A stretch of DNA of 64,000 nt, from NCBI GenBank assembly GCA_023055355.1, contig JALJCS010000001.1, forward strand, positions 80,950,881 through 81,014,880, read 5' to 3'. The DNA is from Agelaius tricolor. Taxonomy: Eukaryota; Chordata; Aves; Passeriformes; Icteridae. Positions 48,301 through 60,300 of the stretch are shown one piece after another. The notes under the pieces are model-generated. The model saw only the letters and a program-made list of their open reading frames with translations. It ran no database searches and was not told the origin of the DNA. The position numbers and the translations under genes are program-made. How positions within the stretch are numbered: the stretch's first letter is position 1; the number at the start of each line of letters is the position of its first letter.

Positions 48301-51300
48301 GAACCACCCCACTGGTTTGGGCAGCAAGGAAAGGTCATTTGGAGTGTGTGAAATACCTGCTGCAGATGGGAGCTGATGTTGACCAAGAAGGAGCTGTAAG
48401 TAGCTGCATTTTAATAAGTACATCTGTGTGTCCTATTTGGGGTTTTTTATAAAACAAATACCAAGAAATACATGCGACAAGATGAAATGTTGGTGTTGAG
48501 ATGTTTTGTTTTTCAGCTGTTTGCTGACTGCCTGTGAGAGTTACTGAAATTTCTTAATGCCTTTTAATGATGTAACTAGGGAGTTGTATTGACAGTGCAC
48601 ATGCCAGTATGTTAAGTGTAAATTTTAATGACTGTAAATTAATTTAGGTAATTGTTACCTGAAGATTAATGCTATCAGAATTCATTCAGTATCCACGCCT
48701 AATACATCAAATATCCTATTCCTCAGTGCCATTTGAAAAGGAAATCAAACACAAATCATCTTTTGAAAATAATAATGTTGACTGCAACTTTTCAGAAATT
48801 GAATTTTTTTTCAGAAGTTTCAGCTGCATTATGTTTTAAAATAAAACAGATTACATTTAAATTGCTTGTCAAAACAAAACCAAAGTCCATTAAAAGTTAA
48901 GTGGAAGATTAGGAAAACTTTTGGTATTCATATGATTATTTCTGAAGTTCTTTAAGAATCCTATTTGTGAACAGTATTGGTAGACTTGGGTGCTTTGATA
49001 ATACTATGTTCCCATATGATAAGAAAATTTTTTATCATACATATGACATTCAGGAGATAGAATAAACTGATCTGAACTTTACTTTTTGCATTTGAAGTGT
49101 TCTCTACTATTGCTCTTAGTTTATTTCTTTGTTTTTAAAAAGCATGTGTTTTGGTGCACTTTAAAACACAAAACTGAAGTAGCATTTGGATGATTAAGAG
49201 AGTGATGTCAGTGAGTGTTCTCTTCTTATTTGAACTGCTGATATAATGATGATTGTTATATCCTCTGTACAGTAAAATCTTCTGGTTTTATTTAAAGAAT
49301 TCTATGACTGCACTTATTGTAGCAGTGAAAGGTGGCTATACTGACTCAGTAAAAGAAATACTGAAAAGGAACCCAAATGTAAACCTAACAGATAAAGATG
49401 GAAATACAGCTTTGATGATTGCATCAAAGGAGGGACATACTGAAATTGTGCAGGATCTTCTTGATGCTGGAACTTACGTGAACATTCCTGACAGAGTGAG
49501 TCAATTTTCATCATAATTGTCATTTTATATCTATATAGTTTATGTTTAAATACCAGTGTATGCAGATTTGTAAATATGTGATTTTTCTGGCTTTCTAATT
49601 TTTCTGCCATCTAGGGGTATTTTTGTGTATTGCTCTTTTACAAGTACATTAACTGTTAAATGTTGCTATGTGGAGATCAAGGATAAATTACTGAAGCTAC
49701 TCTTTTTCTTTGAGATGCTTGAATTGAGAACATAGGGCATCTGACATATCTGTAACATAAGACTAATTCTGAACTAATCTGTAGGTTTGGGGTGGGTTGG
49801 TGCTGCTAAAACTGTAAATCATGGCTTCTGTAAAAAAGAATGTATTCAGCGTGTACCTTTATCTTTTACAATAAACATTTTTACTAGAAAACTTGCATAT
49901 ATGAGAGGGAGACTTCAGCTCTGGGTTAAGAGATGTAAATGTAATGCTGTGTACCTGACCCATAATTGCATTACTCAGCAGAGATGTGACATGAACAGTG
50001 CCCACAGTGGGAATCTGCTTGCTGGCAGTTCAGGAGTTTAGGTGGTTACTTATACAGGTGCTTTGGGCTGTCTGCAGTGCCCTCCTGAGAGGGAGGTATT
50101 TCTGAAGTGTCAGAGATAGGTCAAGCACTGCAGCCTTGAGATAGATACCTGAACTTAGATGTCTCTGTCAGGGTCAGTGACTTAGTTCAGAGGGGTAATA
50201 TGTTTTTGACACTGCATAAGTTGGATTGCTTGGGGTTGCAGAGAATAGAGGAAAGCTTTCTAATGTTAGCTTCATAAATTTAAAATTATTTTGGATGCAT
50301 TTTCCTCTATTTCAGGTGTCAGTGCGTTTCTTAGATGGCAGTGTACTGAGCTACAGTCATGTTATGACAAATTTGACCTCAGGCACATAGCAAAGCAAAC
50401 TTAAAATATTTAAGAAAATACATTGCAATCCTCTTAGCACCTCTTTTGCCACAATGTTCTACAACGGTCTGCATTTCTGTGCTTTCAGGAAGGAGAAATT
50501 ACAGCTTTCAGCACAGCTGACTGCCTTCAAAAATACACCTAACAATGAGTACTCTTAGTTTCAGATGCTGGAGTAGGTTTTGATAAAGAAAATTTCTTGG
50601 TTTACAGCCAAGTATGTAATGACTGATTGATGGGGCATTTCCTTCTGCTGAGTTCTCTCAGTTCCACACCTGTGATTTTGCTACACTTTTATTTATTTTT
50701 CCTGTTTCATCCTAAAAGGAGTAATAGGCAGTTTCAGAACTGTAAGGTAATTTCTGAAATTCTAGCATGTCCTTAAGTGTGTTAAAATCAGAAGCCTTAA
50801 GCACAACTGTAACTTTGTTTTATGTATATACAGCTTCATTTATTTACCACACTACATTTTTTTTTATCTGAGATGAAATTAGCCTCTTGCTTTTTTCTTT
50901 ATAATAGCATAGTGTATGTAAACAAGATAAATTTATTTAAAATTCTTGAGGAGCTTTTGTCAGCTGTGAAACATCTCAAAGAGATTGACAATATTCTTGT
51001 TTGGTTGTAAGAAGGTTATTACTATGAGTACTTGGTCTTCCTGGTTGGCTTTTTTCATATTTATTATTAATTTATGCTATTTTTTTTAGGATAATGGTTT
51101 AAGCTAGATGTATTTATGGAGTGTTTGTTTTCCTGAACAATTGAAAAAAAAGTCAAGATTTTTTTCTATTAAATACCCATTTTTTTAGAGATAGTTCTTT
51201 TTTCTGTATCTTTTTGAAAATGAGTGGCGATTTCTTAATATGAATAGGCATAGTGCATATTTGGAAGCTATAATTCATTCTGTGTTGCATTTCTTATTGG

Positions 51301-54300
51301 TAAATAATGTTAATTCATGTTGAATATTCTTTCACATTTTTTTAGAGTGGAGATACAGTGTTGATTGGGGCTGTTAGAGGTGGTCACGTTGAAATTGTGA
51401 GAGCCCTGCTCCATAAATATGCTGATATAGATATCAGAGGTCAGGTAAGTACAAGTAACAACAAGTGTAAATACTAGAGTACTTCTTAAATAGCATGTGA
51501 ATCTTTATACCAAACAATTACCAAACTGTGTTCCTGAAAACAGGGCATTAAGGTTTGCACTGTCTACTCTGTAGGAAATTCAAATTCCATCAAACAGTAA
51601 GATACATTATGTTGCTGTGCAGGTTTTAAGCTATAAGATACATGTAATTGTAACAGCTTGTTAAGCACAGTTTTTTCACTCAATTCTATAATGGTTGAAA
51701 AGCAAAAAATGTAAACTGAACTTCATCTGCACTACTGAACAGATTTAGAATAATGACATACTTTTAAAGGCACTTAATATAATGATTTAAATCATATTTT
51801 AAACAGAGTATCAATGAAATGTGATGCACCAGAGATTATATCTGTTGTCAGAGCAATTCTGTCACTATTCTATCAAGCAATTCTGTGCTTGATTGGCTCT
51901 TGTCTCCACCAATTTTCTGTGTTGCTTTCTGTTAAATACTGTTAGTGATTTCCACGTTTTCTACCTACCTCTTCTTTCTTTCTTGTCCTTTGATCAAGGT
52001 ATTAGTTTTACTCTTCTACTGGAAGCTCTCTCATTCAGCATGGTACTTGTGTTTGTTACATTCAGTTTGCTTTCTTTTGCTTGAAGTTATTCAAATCACT
52101 CTGCTTTGTTGGCACGTGGGTTCTGCCAAGTTGGTACAGAAAACTTAACTAGTCACTGAGAGCTGCAAAGGTTCAGTGCCTGCTGCTTCTGCAGAGCGTC
52201 TCTGAGGAGCCAACAAGTTCTTATTCTCAAGAAAAAGTAGTGTTTGAATCTCTTCCTCTACCCTGACATTGGCAACCCATGTGTCTCAGCTTCTGGCTGT
52301 GACATGGGTTTGAAAATCTGAAGCTTTTCAACATCTTGCTGTGACAGAAGCAATACAGAAGCAGCAGGAGGATGCAGCATCTTTGGTAGCAGGGAAGCTT
52401 GTGACTTCTGGCAATGTGAGGCTGCTTGAGTGGCAATTTGCAGTGGTTGATCTAGAGAACACTTCTGTGGCCTTACAGGAGGCACAGCAGGAGTCAGTAT
52501 CATCAGAGCAACATTTTGGCTCCTCACTTCAGATCATAGTTTAGGACCAGCAGTATCAAAATTGGAGATGAGTGCTACTTCCCTGCTGGGAGCAACTTCC
52601 CTGCTGTTTGGCACTGCAGCACCTGCCTGCTGGCCTGTTCTGGGGAGATGTGTTGACTGCCCAAATTTGTGATGTTTCAGAAATACTGCTGAGTCTTGAT
52701 CAGCTTTCCAGCAACAGTGTTCCTGGCTGATCATTCATTCATATGGTCACTAGCTGGTGGATAGCTTCAGCAGATAAAACGTGACTAAAAGGCCATTGAG
52801 AGTGGGTGTTGGGGCAGGTGAGGGCTCAGAGTTTTCCTCAGCCCTGCTGGGCAGGGCAAGGACCCAGATGGGAGCACCTGGCTGTGTGACTGATGTACAG
52901 CTCAGGCTGATGTCTTAGAAGCCAGCTCACTGAAGGACAGAGAAGATGAAACTCAAGTGATTGGAGAGGAAAGAAATCTTAGTGACTGGGCTTGTTAAAC
53001 TGTTGAGAAAGGCTTTAAACTCAGTTTGCAGTGGAGCCCATGAGTGGAAGAGAAAGAGCTGCAAATGAAAGAAGCAGGCTAGGTAGAAGGCTGCAAGGGA
53101 CACTTTGACATTCCTGCTTAGAAGTAGGTGTGTGTTCAGAGGCTATTCTTAAATGTCTCTACACAAATATGCATCAAACAGAAAGAGTCATGATGCAATC
53201 ACTAGGCTACAGAAAGATTGTGAAAGTCTTCCCATATGTGAAGACTTTCTGGGTAGCACTCATCCACACATCACTGGGAGGAAAAGAAGATGACAGAAGC
53301 AGATTTGTGGCTGTGAACCTTCCCCCAGGTTTACTGATGAAATGTCTTGCTGATCTGCATTCTAGTATTCTGATCTGCATTCTTTGTGTTGACTTTCTTG
53401 TCCATCTACTTTTATAGCTTCCCAACTTCCAAAGCCTCTGAAAAAAAGTTGGTTTATTTCATTAGGTAATTTGTATATTTGAGTTAGAACTGAATACTTA
53501 CATGTAGTTTCAGAAACTTTTTCAAGACAGATTAAGTCTGCTTGGATTGTTAAAGCTCTTAAAACATTTCACAAAGGTTTTCAAAATAGATTTATACTCC
53601 CTAGCCAAATCGTCCCCTCTAAATTCTTCTGTTATGCCAATTAGATTTGTTGACCTTTCCCTTTGCCTTCAGCTGTGCTAAAAATTGCTGTATTATATGC
53701 AGTTTTCAATATATAGTAGTTGTACTTTAAATACTTTTTTTGAAATTAATCCAACTAAATGAAAGTACTGTTAGTGTTTAATACTCTCTTTTTATTTTTT
53801 TAGGATAATAAAACTGCTTTATATTGGGCAGTTGAGAAAGGAAATGCTACAATGGTGAGGGATATCTTGCAATGCAACCCTGATACTGAGACATGTACCA
53901 AGGTAACAATTAGAATTTTAATTGAATTGCTTTTTTTAACATCTGTTCTTTTCTCAGCTCTTGTGTGATGTGAAGATCATACCACATTCAGTTTTTGTGA
54001 AGTGTTGGTACCCCTAATACTGTTAATTTTTTTTTTTTTTCATGAAATAAGACTTCTCAGCAATAGTAATGTTCCCTCTGTTGATAAATATGATTTGCTG
54101 TTAAATAGCAAACAGGGATAGGAGGGAGCATGTGGATTCTTTACCTCAGCATCATTGACATGACCAGCAATAAGAAGTAAAGAGCAAATGCTACTGGAAG
54201 CTGAGGAAAGAGGTTTCTGATATTACTAGGCATGAGTTCAGGCATGTGCAGCAGTAAGGAAAAAAATAAGAGAAGTAGTTGGCACAGCATTGAAATATTT

Positions 54301-57300
54301 TCAGATATCTTGTGTTATATCTGAATTTTGTCTTTCTCTATTTGACACTGTTATTGACAGAAATGTATTTTGTTCTTTGATTTTAATCAGTCTATAACTG
54401 GGTCTGGGATACTTTTTCACAGACGTAGGTGCTGAAGTGTTGTTGCTTGCACAGTAGCACATTTAATTATCTTAAATCTTTTTGTTTTAATTTGTTACCC
54501 AATCACAATTTCTTTTTCTTGGTTTTGGATATATGGAGATCTTTATATTGGTCCTACTTTTCCATTTTAGGATGGAGAGACACCGCTTATAAAGGCAACC
54601 AAGATGAGAAATATTGAAATAGTAGAGCTTCTTCTGGATAAAGGAGCTAAGGTCTCTGCTGTAGACAAGGTAAAGAATATTTGTTTGTTTACTTTAGTAT
54701 ATTTAATCATTTTAGTTTTGCAGCAGGATTTTGGAGAGAGCTGTTGAGGCTAATACAGAAAGAGAGCTTCCCATATGGTTAATAATTAAGTAGACAATAA
54801 GACTTAAATGCTTAGTCTCCCATATGTTTAATAATTAAATAATAAGATAAGAACACTTAAGTGTAAATTTGTTTCCACCATAAGTGTATTGTTGGGTTTT
54901 AGTTTGTTTTGTATTAGGGCGCTCTTAATTACTTGAAAAAAAATCCAGGTGAGGAATAAAAACTTGCACAGATAAAACAGCTAATTTTTAGTACACTTGA
55001 AGAAGAGCATACAGAATGGTTGCCATTTGTCACTAATGTTAGTTTTTGATTAATAAACATGAAACTAAAGGACACCAAGGACAAATACAGCTGGTTATTG
55101 CTGTCTTGTTATGCATTACCTACTTTGACTGCAAACCTCTTAAATACAGGAATATTTATTTGGTGCTTTTTTTTTTTACCTCTTATTTAGGGTGAATAAG
55201 TAATTATATTGATTTGATGCAATAAGAAAGCTTTTACTGTGAAGCTTTTGGGGAAGTCTGAGCAGACATTGAAACAAGCACTATCTCTTGTTCCAAACAA
55301 GTCCCTGAGTTTGCCTGTAGACATTTATTTCTACACAGAGACTACAGTTTTCATGAGCTTTAAGATATTAATAAGCATTTAAGAAAGAAGGCAATGTCTA
55401 AAGTTTAGCATTCTAAGAACTGCTTTTTCACATGTCTTCTCTGAAGCATTTGTAATGCTTTTTCAAGGGCAAAAATGCTTGCTGTAATGCTTTTGAAACT
55501 GTCCTAAAGTTTATTTCAAGGAAATAGTGCTTCTGAAACAGTGTTGAACATATAGTGTGTCCATAGTTTTAGGAATTCCTGTTAGATATTACTGGCTTCT
55601 CACTTAATTGCAGAAAGGAGATACTCCACTTCACATTGCTATTCGTGGAAGAAGCCGTAAACTTGCTGAATTACTCCTAAGAAATCCAAAAGATGGTCGA
55701 TTGCTTTATAGACCCAACAAGACAGGAGAAACCCCTTACAATATTGACTGTAGCCACCAGAAGAGTATTTTAACACAGATATTTGGTGCCAGTAAGTATA
55801 AGTTGTTTTTTTTTTAAATCACTCATATGTTGACAATCCAGTTTATTCAATTATGTTTTGAAAGGTGACTACAGATTTTTTAATGTTTTAATGTTGCACC
55901 TAACAGGAAGGCTTAAAAATAATGAGTTGGGGAAAAAACTCATCACTCTAAAAGCCTGGCAGAGGTAAAATAACCTTTTATTTTGACTTTAGGTGTTAGA
56001 TACTACGTGACTTCTGTTGATTGCTTTGTTTTTATTTGGATCTTGCTTGTGTGGAATTACTTTCTTTGACTTCCTGTGGTTTGGAGTCTTGAATCTTGTA
56101 GTAGACTTTAATAGTTGTGATAATTATGTATCATTTTTGTGGATGATTTAAAATTCCTTTGAACAGGAATGTACAAAGAACAAGAGCTGTTATAGGGCAG
56201 GAGTATATACACAGATATGGGTGAACGTGTCATGACTTTATGTATGAAAATTGTTGTACTGAAGAGCTTTCTTAGAGCAAAGTTGTGTAGCACAGTGTTT
56301 GTGTTGCAGGACACTTGTCTCCCACTGAATCTGATGGTGACATGCTGGGCTATGATCTGTACAGCAGCGCTTTGGCTGATATTCTGAGTGAACCAACCAT
56401 GCAGCCCCCCATCTGTGTAGGCTTGTATGCACAGTGGGGAAGTGGAAAATCTTTCCTGCTTAAGAAACTGGAAGGTAAAAGCTTGATTTAGTCTTTTCAG
56501 TACTTACAATCTTTCTATGAAAAGTATCACATTGGAGTTAGTAGTTTTTGTGAGGTTTGTTGGTCCATGTGATGTTGTATCTGGTCTCTGTTTCTATGAT
56601 GAAAGGATTTAAATTTTACTGTGGTCAGTTCATCCATAGATTGCTTTGTTCATTCAAACAATGTCAAGACAGTCTTTAAGTGCTTTTGTCTATTTTCCTG
56701 TGAGTTTCCTGCAGCAGTGAATCTACCCTTTAGGTACTGCAGAAAGTCTGACTGCCAAAATATGCCTTGCTGGGCCTGTTTGTGTGTCAGATCAGGTTCA
56801 GACCTCTTCCTGCAGTATTTATTTGTTGTGCATCCTATGTGTCTTTTTCTTTTCAATGCCTAAGAACAATTATCAGGCTATTAATCTTTTATTCTCTTTA
56901 GTGTATGTTCTTTGCACCTAGTTTTCTTCTCCTTTCCTGTTTCTTATTTTTGTATTTTTTCTGAAATGACAGAGGAAGGCAAATGCAGTATATGAAATGA
57001 ATCAATATTATTCCTGATAAATATAGGCATCTTATTTAGTTTTAGCATTTTCTTATAAAGGGTGTTTTTCTGAGAAGTTTCAATATAATTCAAAATAATT
57101 CTACCAATCTTGGTGTTTCTTACTTTCTGTGATTTCTCTATTAGCCAAAATGGGATCTCTGCATTCATTTTTTCATCTCCTGTTCTATGTCATATACAAA
57201 AAGACTGCAATATTTGTTACTGATGAGCTTTTACATTTCTAAAGCACTTTCTCAGTGTTTTCTTCCTGTTCCTCATTCCTGTTTTTGTTCTGGATTGTGT

Positions 57301-60300
57301 ATCTATTATTTCTTACTCCATAGAACCAAAATAAGTTCCTTCAGGAATTCCTGTTTTAGTAAATAAGAATCCACAAACAGAAATAATACCACCACCTTCA
57401 CATTGTACTCTTATATCTGACTGAGGAACACAGTCCATGTTTCAGTGATTGAGATTTTGGGGTTGGGTGGGGTTTTTTGACAGATGTGGTGGATTTATTT
57501 TTCTCAGAGTCATAAAATATGTTTTACACTTTGCAGGAGGATTGCATGACTTTTAATATGCTTTTAGAAGTAGCAAATCTGCAGCAAGGAATCTGAGTAT
57601 TGTGTATTTAAATATTTCCATTCATTGCATAGATGAAAACTTAAGGTTTTGTATTGATGTTTGAAGAAGAATTCAAGCATCATTGTCTTTTTGGATCAAT
57701 AATCGAGATAAGTTATTCAGTCTGCTGAAAAAGTTCTTTTCAAAAATGATCTGTTCTTTAGTGACTTCCTATGTTAACTGGTCTTTGTGTTTTTGTTTCA
57801 GATGAAATGAAGACTTTTGCAGGACAACAGATTGAACCTTTGTTTCAGTTCTCTTGGCTTGTTGTATTCCTCACACTCATGCTGTGTGGAGGTTTGGGTT
57901 TATTGCTTGCCTTCACCGTGGATGCAAAGCTTGGAATAGCAGTGTCACTCAGCTTATTAGCTGTTCTCTACATTTTCTTTAGTAAGTCTTGTATGGAATT
58001 CTTGAAGGTTTTTATCTATTTTTGGGATTAAATATTGCTTTGTAGATATGCTTTGCTATTCAGAAAAAATAAATGGTTTTGTAGACAATAAGACCCCTTT
58101 GGACCTTTCGTTTTGCTGGTAATTTGTGAGAGGGCATTCTTGAGAACAAAGAAGGATTTTGTTTATTAATTTCATTGTGTTACTATTACCATTCTCATTT
58201 TTAGCCTAACTGCTAAAAGTTCATAACTTTTTTTACACAACTCCATACTTTATCTGTTCAAACTTCCTGATTCTTTCAGCTGTCAATGTTGACTAAATTA
58301 AAACTGTAACATCTTTTTAATATTTTAGCTGTAATTTACTTTGGTGGCCGGAGAGAAGGGGAGAGATGGAACTGGGCCTGGGTGTTAAGTACAAGGTTGG
58401 CAAGACATGTTGGATATTTAGAGTTGCTGCTCAAACTCATGTTTGTGAACCCACCAGAACTACCAGAGCAAACCACTAAAGCTTTACCTGTCAGGTTAGT
58501 TATTTCATTTATTTACTCTTGAATAAATCAGTCAGGCTTGCTCTGATACTTCTCAAACTGTGTGTTTAATGTGCATGTTAACTTCACAGGAAAAGTTATT
58601 GAGATTCCTGTTAGAAAAACAGTAGCTCTAGAAGATAATAAACTTTTCAGTGTGAAGAAGATAGTTTTTCTTGAGAACACTACTATCTGCCAAAGTTGGT
58701 GGAAGTGCTTTTTAGAATTAGGGGTTTTGGCTGTTGTACTAATGAAAATTCATACCAGATAAAATAAGAATTATGTATGTTGTGTATTATCTATGTTTAA
58801 TGCTTGTTCCACTGATTACTTCTGTTAAGGTTTGGGGTTTTTTTTCCTCCATGCAAGTAGAGCAACAGACTGTTCAAAGCTTCTAGTGTACCTGAAAGCA
58901 AGAAAATTTATGCTGTGTGTTTGAAAATTTAATTTACATCTATTGCTTAAAGACTTCTATTTTAGCCTCATGGTACTTTTATGTCATCTTGTGTTTCTGT
59001 ATTTTTTCTAGTCCTCTATAAATATTTGAAAATAGATCAGAATGCAGTTTTGAAAATATTTGTCAATATTATGGTTTGGCATCATAAAGATATTTTGATG
59101 TTTTTACTGTCATCTGAGGTACTATTAGTGATGTGACAGTTTTTATCTTTAAAAGAAATTAAGTTTTAGAATAGGAAGTGGGGCAAAGAAGAGGTTGATA
59201 AATAGGAAAATAGTTAAATTCCATGTAGATTTAAAAAAAAATTTAAGTGTTTTACATTTTGTACCACTTAAAAAAACTTCTTAGTAGAGAGATGCAGCAA
59301 GACTTCTGTTTAAGTAGCCAGAAAATATTTAAAGTTTTCTGAAGTATACAAAATACATGCTTTTTCTCTTTCAGATTTTTGTTTACAGACTACAATAGAC
59401 TGTCCAGTGTAGGTGGAGAGACTTCACTGGCTGAGATGATTGCTACCCTCTCTGATGCGTGTGAAAGGGAATTTGGTTTCCTAGCAACAAGGCTATTTCG
59501 AGTTTTCAAGACAGAAGATACACAAGGTGGTTGTTGTTTTTTTTTTTACCTGAGTGACATTTCCAATTATTCCATTTCAGTGCACTGTTACCCGGGCTTC
59601 TGTTTTTTGCATTATAAGCTCTTTTTAGAAATTGTTGTAGCCATGCAGAAATTCATAGAGAAGGGGAAACTCTTTGTTTGGAATGCCCTGTTTTATTTGC
59701 TAATCTTGATTTTATTAATATAATAAAGGAATATCTCCTGTGAAGTACAGTTTTCAGAAATGTCAGTGGAAATACATATTTATATTATATCCTTATCGAT
59801 GCAGCATATTTCCATAGAAATTAAGTCAATGTGTCTGAGTCAGATAAAGGGAAATGTATGTTTTATGTATTGCTATGATAGGTTTGTTTAGTTTATTAGA
59901 TTTTAATTTAGAGCTTTTATGAGTGACCACTACTTACTCTTGGAAATAGTAAATGTGTAGAACATGTTGGTCTAATCCTATAAATTGCTGTGATTAGGGG
60001 GATGAAATGTACCACTTGATCCTACAAGCTTTTTCATTCTGCTTCATCTGTAGGTTTCTAGAAAAAGAAATTTGCAGAGTAGAGTATGATGTTGTGAAGG
60101 AGTACTAGAGCTTAACTTGCAATTAATTGAGGATTTATTTGTACTTTAAGTTTAGTGTGTGTCAGTTATTTTTCATTTCTTTTTGTCCAGAAATTGAGGA
60201 ATCTGTCACCTCTCACAAAGTGAAATGACTTCTATTTTGCAGAGGCTAGAAAAGACATGCTATGTTTGCTATGTTCAGCTGTGTGCTGAACCAACTTACT

